From the NCBI GenBank assembly GCA_001510455.1, contig LFFH01000022.1, positions 1 through 17,891 on the forward strand: 17,891 nucleotides of DNA, written 5' to 3'. Numbering within the stretch: the stretch's first letter is position 1; every line of letters starts with the position of its first letter. Of this stretch, positions 7,027-14,654 are shown piece after piece. The translations under genes and the position numbers were made by a program. The DNA is from Actinobacteria bacterium casp-actino8 (lineage in GTDB: Bacteria > Actinomycetota > Acidimicrobiia > Acidimicrobiales > Ilumatobacteraceae). The notes beneath the pieces are model-generated. The model saw only the letters and a program-made list of their open reading frames with translations. It did no database searches and was not told where the DNA came from.

Positions 7027-8465
7027 GCCGGCGTCTCGTCGTCGTCGTTCTCGGACTCCTCGCCGCGGCCGGTGTCGTGGTCGCAGCTGCGCCCGAGACA
7101 TCGAGCACCGATGTCGTCTTCGGCCGGGCCGATGATCCCGGCACACCACGTCTGGTGATCGTCGACGACACCGTCACGACGACGTGGTTCTGTGGAGGGA
7201 CGGCGGCTCTCGGACAGAGCGAGAGCGGGGAGTACGGCGGTGAGGTCGTGCTCACCAATCCCAGCGACACCCCATCGTTCGGAACCGTCACGGTCTTCTC
7301 GATCGATCAGGATCCGGTCCCGATCGGCGTCGAGTTGCAACCGCGCTCGCAATCGGTCGTCGATCTCGATCGAACCGTGACGGCGTCGTACGTGAGCGCA
7401 ATGGTCGAAGTCGACCGCTCCGAGATCGTCGTCGAACAACTGTCGCGCCATCCGGCCGGAGACGTCGTGTCCACTTGCACGACGACCACATCCGACCGTT
7501 GGTTCGTGGCCGATGGTTTCACGGCCGAGGGGTCGGACATGAGAGTTCTCGTGACCAATCCGTATCCCACGGCAGCGATCATCGACGTCGAGATCTCGAC
7601 GACCGCCGGTCCGCGCACCCCTGATCAGTTGCAGGGCTACGTGATTCCGCCCCGTTCGCTTCGGGTGCTGAACATGGAGGACACCGGTTTCCGTGACGAA
7701 CCCGTCGTCGCGGTCAACATACGCGCCACCACCGGGCGAATCGTGGTGGCCAAGGATCAGCACTATCTCGGCGGTGGTCGACTCGGGCACGTGACGTCTC
7801 TCGGTTCGCCGGCGGTGAGTGACGAGTGGTGGTTCGCCGACGGTCTGCTGGCCGAGGGAGTGACCGAGCGGTTGATCATCTTCAATCCGACCGAAGACGA
7901 CGTCGAGGCCGATGTGGTCGTTCTCGGTGTTCAGGCACTCGAAACCGACTACGAAGCCGCCTCGTTGACCGTACCGAGTCGTGAGGTCGTCACGTTCGAC
8001 GTGTCGGGTGTTCCGACGATCGGTACCGGTCCTCACGCTTTGCTCGTGACCGCTCTTGCCGGACCTGCTCTCGTCGTCGAACGAGTGATCACCGAACCCG
8101 CCGGTCAGTCGGTGGTCACGTCCACCATGCTCGGCGTTCAGGGTGAAGCGCTGGCGAGTGAATGGTTCGCGTCGTTGACCGCCGCCGACGGTGACGGCAC
8201 GGCCCTCGTGATCCTGAACGTCTCACCCGGCCCGACGACCATCGACCTCTCGTCGTTCGGTCCTGGTGGTCCCGAGCCGATCGCCGAGCTGACCGCAGTC
8301 ACTCTCGAGGCCAACGAACGCCGCGAGATCTCGCTCGGTGCGGTCTCGGGGCGACCGGTGTCGATCGTGGCCTCCGATGCGATCGTCGTGGAACGTCTGC
8401 TCGAACGCAACGAGAGCGGGATCGGTCGACTGCACACGTTGGCCCTACCGGTGCAGAGGCGGTGA
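7023..8465 (+). CDS. Secreted DUF5719-like protein with four tandem repeats
   Basis: A 480-residue protein with an N-terminal signal or anchor (hydrophobic residues about 5-23, after MSRR, no lipobox) and no further membrane segments, so it is probably outside the membrane. It consists of four repeats of about 100-111 residues. Each opens with a Trp-Phe pair (W55, W160, W269/W270, W381), continues to an L.V.NP-type strand (NP at 79, 179 and 288; NV at 399) and closes with a VVE-like strand (135-138, 240-243, 350-353, 454-457). Only two cysteines exist, C57 and C152, bracketing repeat one. It resembles DUF5719 proteins that sit beside large GT2 genes in actinobacteria; function is unknown. ATGA overlap with the upstream gene and a 4-bp gap to the next indicate one operon. 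The frame is open much further upstream, but that part lies inside the glycosyltransferase and reads as low-complexity Arg/Ser. Confidence 0.8.
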   Translation: MSRRLVVVVLGLLAAAGVVVAAAPETSSTDVVFGRADDPGTPRLVIVDDTVTTTWFCGGTAALGQSESGEYGGEVVLTNPSDTPSFGTVTVFSIDQDPVPIGVELQPRSQSVVDLDRTVTASYVSAMVEVDRSEIVVEQLSRHPAGDVVSTCTTTTSDRWFVADGFTAEGSDMRVLVTNPYPTAAIIDVEISTTAGPRTPDQLQGYVIPPRSLRVLNMEDTGFRDEPVVAVNIRATTGRIVVAKDQHYLGGGRLGHVTSLGSPAVSDEWWFADGLLAEGVTERLIIFNPTEDDVEADVVVLGVQALETDYEAASLTVPSREVVTFDVSGVPTIGTGPHALLVTALAGPALVVERVITEPAGQSVVTSTMLGVQGEALASEWFASLTAADGDGTALVILNVSPGPTTIDLSSFGPGGPEPIAELTAVTLEANERREISLGAVSGRPVSIVASDAIVVERLLERNESGIGRLHTLALPVQRR

Positions 8466-8469
8466 CCCC

Positions 8470-8931
8470 GTGAGCAACGTTCTCGTCGCTCTCGGGGTGT
8501 TCGTCGTCGTGGCGATCATTGCACTCGCCGCGCGGCGCCGACAGGTGGCCGACGCTCCGACCCAGAGATCCTGGACGGTTCCTCAGCAACTCGACCCGAT
8601 CGACTTCCCGGCCGACCCGGGCCAAGAGTGGTCGGTGGTCGTGTTCACCTCGTCGTCGTGTCACGTGTGTGCCGACGTTGCGACCAAGGCCCGCGTGCTG
8701 TCGAGCACCGAGGTGATGGTCGTCGAGGTGGAGTACACGGCCCGTCGAGAGTTGCATCAGAAATATGGCATCGACGCCGTGCCGACTCTTCTGGTGGCCG
8801 ACCGCCAGGGTGTGGTGCGACATCACGCGCTCGGTCCGGTGACCGCCACCGATCTGTGGGCCGCCGTGGCCCGGGTGCGCGACCCCGATCTACCGATCGC
8901 CGGGTGTGCGGCGCACGATCACGACGAATGA
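8470..8931 (+). CDS. Membrane-anchored thioredoxin-fold protein (CHVC)
   Basis: A 153-residue protein with one N-terminal membrane segment (about residues 4-21, followed by AARRR) and a thioredoxin-like domain. The domain shows the strand WSVVVFTSSSC, the redox-type motif C64-H-V-C67, the segment YGIDAVPTLLVAD with the expected cis-proline P105, and a closing helix. The positive residues after the membrane segment could place the C-terminal domain on either face; related anchored proteins usually work outside the membrane. GTG start at 8470 is 4 nt after the upstream stop, so it belongs to the GT2/DUF5719 operon. It ends with His/Asp-rich GCAAHDHDE. A role in making or shuffling a disulfide in an exported partner is an inference. 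Confidence 0.8.
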   Translation: MSNVLVALGVFVVVAIIALAARRRQVADAPTQRSWTVPQQLDPIDFPADPGQEWSVVVFTSSSCHVCADVATKARVLSSTEVMVVEVEYTARRELHQKYGIDAVPTLLVADRQGVVRHHALGPVTATDLWAAVARVRDPDLPIAGCAAHDHDE

Positions 8932-8944
8932 CGACGAGAACGGG

Positions 8945-10894
8945 TCACTGATCGGCGAGTGTTTCGGCCGAGGGTGACGGTTCACCGAGGCCCTGTTGAA
9001 CCAGGCGAGCCACCTTGTCGCCATCGATCGTTTCCTCGTCGAGCAGTGCCTCGGCGACCAGGTCGAGTCCGCGACGATGAGCCATGAGAAGCTGGACGGC
9101 GCGCTCTTCTTGCTGGCGCAGAATCGTGTTGATTTCTTCGTCGACGAGCCGAGCAGTGTCATCGGAGTATTCGCGACCACTCGTCATGAGGTCTTCACCG
9201 AGGAACACCTGCTGGTTGCTGTGCCACGCCATGGGTCCGACCTTGTCGCTCATTCCCCATTCGCGCACCATACGACGAGCGAGTCCGGTCACGACCTCGA
9301 GATCGTTCGCTGCCCCCGTGGTCTGCTGATCGAACACGATACGTTCGGCGACTCGTCCGCCGAGGGCCATGCAGATGCGGTCGAGCACGTACTCGCGCGA
9401 GTAGCTGTGGCGCTCCTCGGGGAGAGTCTGGGTCACGCCGAGGGCCATACCGCGGGGAAGGATGGTGACCTTGTGGAGGGGATCTCCGTTGGGGAGAACC
9501 GCGGCGAGGACTGCGTGACCGCCCTCGTGGTACGCGGTGGTTCGCTTCTCTTCGGCCGACAGGATCAGCGAGTCACGGCGGGCACCCATCATGATGCGAT
9601 CGCGCGCCGACTCGAAGTCGATGCGTTCGATCTGAGCACTGCCGCGGCGGACGGCGAACAAGGCCGATTCGTTCACCAAGTTGGCCAGATCGGCACCACT
9701 CATTCCGGGTGTGCCCTTGGCCATCACCTCGAGATCGACGTCGGGTCCCATGCGCTTGTCGAGGGAGTGCACCTTCAAGATGGCCAGGCGTTCCTCGAAC
9801 TCGGGGAGGGGTACGACGATCTGTCGATCGAAACGACCCGGGCGGAGCAACGCCGGATCGAGGATGTCGGGCCGGTTGGTGGCGGCGAGGATGACGATTC
9901 CCTCGGACGTCTCGAATCCGTCCATTTCGGCGAGCATTTGGTTGAGCGTTTGCTCCCGCTCGTCATGACCTCCGCCGAGACCGGCACCGCGCTTGCGGCC
10001 GATGGAGTCGATTTCGTCGATGAAGATGATGGCGCGTCCCATCTTGCGGGCCTGCTGGAAGAGGTCGCGCACGCGACTCGCTCCGACGCCGACGAACATC
10101 TCCATGAAATCGGAACCGGTGACCGACAAGAAGCCCACTCCGGCCTCGCCGGCCACGGCTCGGGCGAAGAGTGTCTTGCCGGTTCCGGGAGGGCCGACCA
10201 AGAGGATTCCCTTCGGAACACGAGCACCGATCTCCTTGAAGCGCTCGGGCATACGAAGGAAATCGACGACCTCTTTGATCTCGGTCTTCACGCCGTCATA
10301 ACCGGCCACGTCGGCAAAGGTGGTGGAAGGGCGGTCGGTCGTGTAGGCCTTGGCGCGACTCCGACCGATCGACATCACGTTGCCCATCTGGCCCGAGGCT
10401 CGCCGATTCATCCAGACGAGGAACGCCATGATGAGGATGAATGGGAGAAGGAGCGGGATGAGGCTCACGAGCCAGTTGGACTGTGGAGTGCTGGCCTGGA
10501 AGTCGACTCCCTGTGTTCGGAACAGCACGCGGTCGGACTCGTTCGGGAACCCGGGCGGAGCCGTGGTCGAGAACTCACTGCCGTTGGTGAACACTCCCGT
10601 GATCCCGAGAGTCGTGTTGTTGAGTTTGAACTCGTCGACTCGGCCGGCCTCGACCTGGGTCATGAACTCCTCGAAGCCGATCTTCTCGCGGTCGGGACCG
10701 GGGAGCAGTTGAGGGCCGAAGATGAGCAGCAACACGATGCCGAGCAGCACCCATGGCGACCATTTCGGAAGGGCCGGGCGACCGTTGCGGCCCTCGGGGC
10801 GCGTGTCGTCGGGCTTGGAGGGGGACGAGCGTCGGCGGTTTCCGGATCGGTCTCCGGGCGGAGGAGGCGGCGGAGGGGGAGTCGGATCGCTCAT
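8945..10894 (-). CDS. ftsH: ATP-dependent zinc metalloprotease FtsH
   Basis: A 649-residue membrane AAA+ protease that degrades misfolded and regulatory membrane proteins as a hexamer. The N-terminus is a cytoplasmic Pro-run (P6-P13) and Arg-rich tail. It is followed by membrane segment 1 (about 45-63), a periplasmic-type domain, and segment 2 (about 141-161). The AAA module has Walker A GPPGTGKT (234-241), the pore-loop MEMFVGVG (264-271), Walker B IIFIDEID (289-296) and the second region of homology [20 protein letters not shown] (338-357). The zinc site is HEGGH (456-460, Gly instead of the commoner Ala) with D531 in GAANDLE as the likely third ligand. Length is normal. The ATG lies 6 nt after a TAGCAT box without SD. 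It is convergent with the thioredoxin-like gene and divergent from DUF3499. Confidence 0.97.
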   Translation of the reverse strand: MSDPTPPPPPPPPGDRSGNRRRSSPSKPDDTRPEGRNGRPALPKWSPWVLLGIVLLLIFGPQLLPGPDREKIGFEEFMTQVEAGRVDEFKLNNTTLGITGVFTNGSEFSTTAPPGFPNESDRVLFRTQGVDFQASTPQSNWLVSLIPLLLPFILIMAFLVWMNRRASGQMGNVMSIGRSRAKAYTTDRPSTTFADVAGYDGVKTEIKEVVDFLRMPERFKEIGARVPKGILLVGPPGTGKTLFARAVAGEAGVGFLSVTGSDFMEMFVGVGASRVRDLFQQARKMGRAIIFIDEIDSIGRKRGAGLGGGHDEREQTLNQMLAEMDGFETSEGIVILAATNRPDILDPALLRPGRFDRQIVVPLPEFEERLAILKVHSLDKRMGPDVDLEVMAKGTPGMSGADLANLVNESALFAVRRGSAQIERIDFESARDRIMMGARRDSLILSAEEKRTTAYHEGGHAVLAAVLPNGDPLHKVTILPRGMALGVTQTLPEERHSYSREYVLDRICMALGGRVAERIVFDQQTTGAANDLEVVTGLARRMVREWGMSDKVGPMAWHSNQQVFLGEDLMTSGREYSDDTARLVDEEINTILRQQEERAVQLLMAHRRGLDLVAEALLDEETIDGDKVARLVQQGLGEPSPSAETLADQ

Positions 10895-10900
10895 GGAACC

Positions 10901-10906
10901 ATGCTA
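10901..10906 (-). promoter_or_regulatory. -10-like box of ftsH (TAGCAT)
   Basis: On the minus strand TAGCAT is followed by six bases (GGTTCC) and then the ftsH ATG, with no Shine-Dalgarno. This predicts a leaderless mRNA starting at or next to the start codon. The 149-bp intergenic region also holds the opposite promoter of the DUF3499 gene. No convincing -35 is visible. Confidence 0.55.
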
Positions 10907-11031
10907 GGGCGGGGGTGCGCGAGGCCGCACCGCGGAGCCGGACCTGAGAGAGACGTCACGCTCGAGTGCCGAGACACAAGATTGGTGCAGGTAGGCAGGC
11001 TGAAATCCGCGATCTCGGGGTCCGGTTTGCG

Positions 11032-11037
11032 TACCGT
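11032..11037 (+). promoter_or_regulatory. -10-like box of the DUF3499 gene (TACCGT)
   Basis: TACCGT is followed by six bases (TGTCGT) and the ATG at 11044, with no SD, again predicting a leaderless transcript. It decides the start codon over an in-frame ATG further upstream at 10966. Confidence 0.5.
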
Positions 11038-11043
11038 TGTCGT

Positions 11044-11271
11044 ATGCGTCTCTGCACTCGCAACGGCTGTCGCGAACACGCTCGCACGTCCATCACCTTT
11101 CACTATCCGTCGTCCGTGATCTGGCTCGATCATCTGGCCGATGAACGTGTCGCCGGTGTCTACGAATTCTGCGAGGCCCATCTGCAACGGTTCGTGTCTC
11201 CGAGCGGTTGGCGCCTCGAGGATCGTCGACGCGTCGAAGTCCTTCCTTTCGTTCACCGTCTCGCCGGCTGA
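11044..11271 (+). CDS. DUF3499-family small protein with a probable Zn site
   Basis: A 75-residue cytoplasmic protein opening MRLCTRNGCREHA and continuing with YEFCEAHLQRFVSPSGW, the pattern of actinobacterial DUF3499 proteins. C4, C9, C43 and H46 could bind one zinc ion; the biochemical role is unknown. I place the start at 11044 because the family begins with this Cys motif and a TACCGT box lies 6 nt upstream. The frame is open back to 10966, but that extension is non-coding in character. In other actinobacteria the gene is a steady neighbour of manB, as it is here once the CPBP and GT-C genes are skipped. It is followed after 7 nt by the protease gene, so the two are probably cotranscribed. 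Confidence 0.82.
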   Translation: MRLCTRNGCREHARTSITFHYPSSVIWLDHLADERVAGVYEFCEAHLQRFVSPSGWRLEDRRRVEVLPFVHRLAG

Positions 11272-11278
11272 ACGTTCC

Positions 11279-11989
11279 GTGCGACCGGCCAGTCACGACG
11301 CACGTTTCTCGATCGCCGCAGCAGCGGCCGTGTGGCTCGGCGCGTACGTCGCCGCTCTTCCCCTTCAGGCGGCGATCATCGCCATCCTCGGTCAGTCGGG
11401 AGTCGATCCCGACGATTGGCCGACGTCGACGATGGTGGCCACCGTTCTGTGTCTGTGGGTGCCCTTCGTCGTCGCGCTCGGCGTTCTCAGTTCTCGTCGC
11501 GGGTCGGGATCGATACGCGACGACTATCGCGTTCGCTTCCGCCCGATCGATCTGGTGGGACTGCCGATCGGAGTCGTCGGTCAGTTCGTCCTCGTCCCGT
11601 TGCTCTACTGGCCGCTCAGGTCACTCTTTCCCGACGCCTTCGATCCGGCCAAGGTGGAGGAGCGGGCCACTGACCTCTGGAATCGCGCCGATGGGTGGTG
11701 GATCGTCGCGTTGATCGTCGTCGTCGCCGTCGGTGCACCACTCGTCGAGGAGTTCGTGTACCGCGGTGTGATCCTTCAGTCGCTCGAAGGTCGGTTGAAC
11801 GACACGATCGCACTCGTGGTGTCGGCAGCGTTCTTCGGTGCGATTCATCTGCAGCCCGTCGAATTTCCGGGTCTGTTCCTCATCGGTCTCGTGTTCGGCC
11901 TGTGTTGGCAACGTACGGGTCGTATCGCCTGCCCGATACTGGCTCATCTCGCTTTCAACGCCTCGGGTCTCCTTCTCGCCGCCAACTGA
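11279..11989 (+). CDS. CPBP-family intramembrane metalloprotease
   Basis: A 236-residue multi-pass membrane protein of the CPBP (CAAX protease and bacteriocin-processing, Abi) family. The catalytic signature is seen as LVEEFVYRGVI (E157, E158, R162), FFGAIHLQP (H190) and LAHLAFNASG (H223, N227), in the expected order and spacing. Hydrophobic segments surround each motif, with further ones near residues 15-35 and 50-70. Start is the GTG 7 nt after the DUF3499 stop; upstream ATG codons in the frame lie within the DUF3499 gene and encode no family-like sequence. There is no SD. Family members cleave peptides within membranes, but the substrate here is unknown. It may serve secretion, prenyl-like processing or envelope stress. 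Confidence 0.87.
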   Translation: MRPASHDARFSIAAAAAVWLGAYVAALPLQAAIIAILGQSGVDPDDWPTSTMVATVLCLWVPFVVALGVLSSRRGSGSIRDDYRVRFRPIDLVGLPIGVVGQFVLVPLLYWPLRSLFPDAFDPAKVEERATDLWNRADGWWIVALIVVVAVGAPLVEEFVYRGVILQSLEGRLNDTIALVVSAAFFGAIHLQPVEFPGLFLIGLVFGLCWQRTGRIACPILAHLAFNASGLLLAAN

Positions 11990-12013
11990 TCGAGTCGAAC
12001 CGCCGTCGAATGG

Positions 12014-12019
12014 CAGAAT
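12014..12019 (+). promoter_or_regulatory. -10-like box of the GT-C/YfhO-like gene (CAGAAT)
   Basis: CAGAAT is followed by six bases (GACGGG) and the GTG at 12026. It matches the leaderless layout of the neighbours, although the first base departs from TANNNT. It supports the GTG start in a 36-bp gap with no good SD. Confidence 0.35.
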
Positions 12020-12025
12020 GACGGG

Positions 12026-14608
12026 GTGAGCGAGTCGTCGGAGCTCCCGGTGGATGGGGTCGAGTCCGATCGTCGTGAGGTCTGGAATCCGTTCCGCGGC
12101 TGGCCACGAGAAAAGCTGGTTCGGTTCTGGGTGCGGCTCGTCTTCTTGGGGGTCACCACCTTCATCGCGATACGAGTGGTTCAGCCGTCACTTCTGTTCC
12201 GTGACTCGACACCGACCGGTGGTGACATGGGAGCCCACGTCTGGGGTCCGGCGTACCTGCGCGATCACTTGTTGCCCTGGAAGCTGAACGGGTGGTCGAT
12301 GGACTGGTACTCGGGATTCCCGATCTACCGCTTCTACATGGTGGTGCCGGCCATCTTCATCGTTCTCCTCGACGTGGTCCTGCCCTATGGCGTCGCCTTC
12401 AAGTTGGTGGCCGTCCTCGGAATCGTGACCTTGCCGGTGTGTCTGTGGATCTTCGGACGGTTGGCTCGGTTCGCCTACCCCATCCCCGAGATGTTCGCCG
12501 TGGTCGGCTTGGTGTATCTCCTCGACGAGAGCTACACGATCTACGGCGGCAACGTGGCGTCGACCATGGCCGGTGAATTCTCCTTCTCCATCTCGCTCTC
12601 GTTCGCAGTACTGGCCTTCGGCCTGTTCGCGAACGGGCTCGAGACCGGACGCCATCGCGCCAAAGCAGCGATCTTCATGGCTCTCGCAGTCCTGAGCCAT
12701 GGGATCGTCGCGATCTATGTCGCAGTGGGTCTGATCATCATGGGACTGCTCTGGCTCGATCGACGCCGTCTGCGCTGGTTCGCCGTGACAGTTGGAACGG
12801 GTTCGCTCCTCGCGGCGTTCTGGATCGTTCCGTTCCTCTTGAACCACGCCTACATGACCGACATGAAGTACAAGGGTGAGCCGGGTAACGGTTCGTTCAC
12901 GTCGTACTGGGGAATGTTCTTCGCCCTGCCGCCGTTCTGGAACGTGTTCTTCACGTTCTTCGCGGCGGTCGGCCTCGTTGCGGTTCTGGCCCGACGCCAC
13001 ACGAACGGAGTCTGGATCGGGGTGACCGGTCTCGTCTTCGTGGCCCTCGTGTATCTGTTCAACGACAGCTTGCCGGAGATCGGCCTGCTCTGGAATCCGC
13101 GACTGCTCCCCATGGTGAATCTCTGCCGGTATCTCCTGGCGGCGATCGGCATCGTGGAAGCGGTCCATGCGGCCGTCCGACTCGTTCAGATCGAGCGACG
13201 TGAGCGAGTGGTCGATCCGGTGCCGTGGGTCGCCGATGCCGTCGCGCGTCGAGCGTTCTTCCGGTGGCGAACGATCGCTGCCGTGGCGAGTCTCGTCGTG
13301 ACCCTCGTCGTGTTGGGCTTCCGCTTCCAGGTCTTGCCGGGCGGTCGACTGATCGACGAAGGGCAGGGACTCGAGTACACCTGGGGGCCTTTCGAAACCG
13401 AGGCATCCGACAAAGGTTTCGTCGACGGATGGGCGCGCTGGAACTTCACCGGCTACGAAGGTCGCTCGGCCTACGGTGAGTACTACGAGCTGATCCAAAC
13501 GATGAAGCAGATCGGTGAGAACCGAGGTTGCGGCCGCGCGCTGTGGGAGAACTACAGCAACAACGATCGCTACGGCACCACGATGGCACTCATGCTCCTG
13601 CCGTTCTGGACCGACAGCTGCATCGGATCCAGCGAAGGATTGTTCTTCGAGGCGGCGGGAACGACGCCGTATCACTTCCTCGCGGCCGGAGCGATGTCGA
13701 AACAGAGTTCCAACCCGGTTCGCGAACTTCGGTACGTGAACAACGATGCCGAGACCGGCATTCGGTACTTGCAGTCACTCGGAATCCGTTACTACATGGC
13801 CGTGACACCCGAGGCCATCGACGAGGCCGACGCGCTGGCATCGTCGACCGGCGAACTCCTCGAGATTGCTCGCTCGGGTCCGTGGAAGGTCTACGAGGTC
13901 TCGAACTCCGAGATCGTCGTACCGCTCGAAACTCGGCCGGTCGTCGTCGAGGGACGAAGTGGTGATCAACGAGAGCGTTGGCTCGAACTCGGAACCAGTT
14001 GGTTGCAGAACACCGACGAGTGGAACGCACTTCCGGCTGCCGATGGACCCGATGCATGGCAACGGGTCGCGGTCGAGATCGATCTCGGACGACGGGTCGG
14101 AGAACCCGGTGCCGACTCCCGACAGGTCGACGTCGTGGTGCCGGTCGAATCGATCGAGCAAGTCGCTGTCGAGCCGGTGACGATTTCCGATGTCGCGGTG
14201 GGTGACGATTCGGTCTCGTTCTCCGTCGATCGGGTCGGAGAGCCGGTGTTGGTGCGAGTGAGTTATTTCCCCAACTGGAAGGTGTCCGGTGCCGATGGTC
14301 CATATCGGGTCGCACCGAACATGATGGTCGTCGTTCCGACCGACAACGAGGTGTCGTTGACGTTCGAAGCGAGCCTGATCGACCGCTTCGCCTACGTGTT
14401 GACTCTCGCCGGATTCGTCTGTCTACTTCTCATTCGGCGGGACGATCGTCGCCGGCGAGGAGCATTCGACCGATCGGCCGATGCCTCCGGCGACCAGTCC
14501 GTCGATGAGGTATCGACCTACGATTTCCCCGATCCGGTCGAGGTATCCCTGTCACCTTCGGATGAATACGGTGATTCACCAGGGGAAACACCACGCGAAG
14601 GTTCCTGA
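12026..14608 (+). CDS. GT-C/YfhO-like large membrane protein (PTPS-related membrane family)
   Basis: An 860-residue membrane protein with about ten hydrophobic segments between residues 34 and 440, a large extracytoplasmic region (about 440-785), one last membrane segment (about 786-805) and a cytoplasmic acidic tail. Early after the first segment is TPTGGDMGAHVWG (D67), the place where GT-C enzymes carry an acidic catalytic residue. MAGEFSFSISLSF (181-193) is a second hallmark of the family annotated as '6-pyruvoyl-tetrahydropterin synthase-related' membrane proteins, which despite the name resemble YfhO/GT-C glycosyltransferases. The outer region holds LGIRYYMAV (near 583), a possible disulfide pair C502/C532, and a C-terminal beta-type segment FPNWKVSGADG. 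It probably transfers a sugar from a polyprenyl carrier outside the membrane. Substrate unknown. Confidence 0.8.
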   Translation: MSESSELPVDGVESDRREVWNPFRGWPREKLVRFWVRLVFLGVTTFIAIRVVQPSLLFRDSTPTGGDMGAHVWGPAYLRDHLLPWKLNGWSMDWYSGFPIYRFYMVVPAIFIVLLDVVLPYGVAFKLVAVLGIVTLPVCLWIFGRLARFAYPIPEMFAVVGLVYLLDESYTIYGGNVASTMAGEFSFSISLSFAVLAFGLFANGLETGRHRAKAAIFMALAVLSHGIVAIYVAVGLIIMGLLWLDRRRLRWFAVTVGTGSLLAAFWIVPFLLNHAYMTDMKYKGEPGNGSFTSYWGMFFALPPFWNVFFTFFAAVGLVAVLARRHTNGVWIGVTGLVFVALVYLFNDSLPEIGLLWNPRLLPMVNLCRYLLAAIGIVEAVHAAVRLVQIERRERVVDPVPWVADAVARRAFFRWRTIAAVASLVVTLVVLGFRFQVLPGGRLIDEGQGLEYTWGPFETEASDKGFVDGWARWNFTGYEGRSAYGEYYELIQTMKQIGENRGCGRALWENYSNNDRYGTTMALMLLPFWTDSCIGSSEGLFFEAAGTTPYHFLAAGAMSKQSSNPVRELRYVNNDAETGIRYLQSLGIRYYMAVTPEAIDEADALASSTGELLEIARSGPWKVYEVSNSEIVVPLETRPVVVEGRSGDQRERWLELGTSWLQNTDEWNALPAADGPDAWQRVAVEIDLGRRVGEPGADSRQVDVVVPVESIEQVAVEPVTISDVAVGDDSVSFSVDRVGEPVLVRVSYFPNWKVSGADGPYRVAPNMMVVVPTDNEVSLTFEASLIDRFAYVLTLAGFVCLLLIRRDDRRRRGAFDRSADASGDQSVDEVSTYDFPDPVEVSLSPSDEYGDSPGETPREGS

Positions 14609-14634
14609 ACCTCCTCGTGGGTGCGACGCCCCAC

Positions 14635-14649
14635 CGCTAGCGTGGAGGA
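14635..14649 (+). promoter_or_regulatory. Start-region element of manB: CGCTAGCGTGGAGGA
   Basis: The 15-mer is identical to the one before the flippase gene. GGAGGA ends 5 nt before the manB ATG and is a good Shine-Dalgarno; TAGCGT could be a -10 box. The CGCTAGCG palindrome might also be a regulator site. A weak GTGGG/CCCAC hairpin (14617-14621 with 14630-14634) lies just upstream. Confidence 0.45.
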
Positions 14650-14654
14650 TCGCT

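Noticed and set aside
5905..7149. A 414-codon open frame antisense to the end of the GT2 gene
   Set aside because: Arg/His/Gly-rich shadow; the plus-strand frame carries clear domain motifs and an ATGA junction.
8898..8913. Hairpin CGCCG-GGTGTG-CGGCG as a terminator of the thioredoxin operon
   Set aside because: The stem is only 5 bp, it lies inside the coding region and no T-tract follows. A second weak hairpin at 8952-8971 also lacks a T-tract.
8996..11119. A 707-codon open frame antisense to ftsH, running into the DUF3499 region
   Set aside because: It mirrors the ftsH reading frame; the high GC content removes stops from the complementary frame. The translation is rich in His, Glu, Asp and Arg and matches no family.
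12188..13675. A 495-codon open frame antisense to the GT-C-like gene
   Set aside because: Its translation is strongly charged (Glu, Arg, His, Asp) with no hydrophobic core, typical of the complement of a membrane protein gene.
14617..14634. GTGGG/CCCAC hairpin as a terminator after the GT-C-like gene
   Set aside because: Short stem without T-tract, directly against the manB promoter/SD element; it may be chance.
14481..14654. Longer manB start
   Set aside because: It overlaps the previous gene, and the strong SD and the family N-terminus support 14655.
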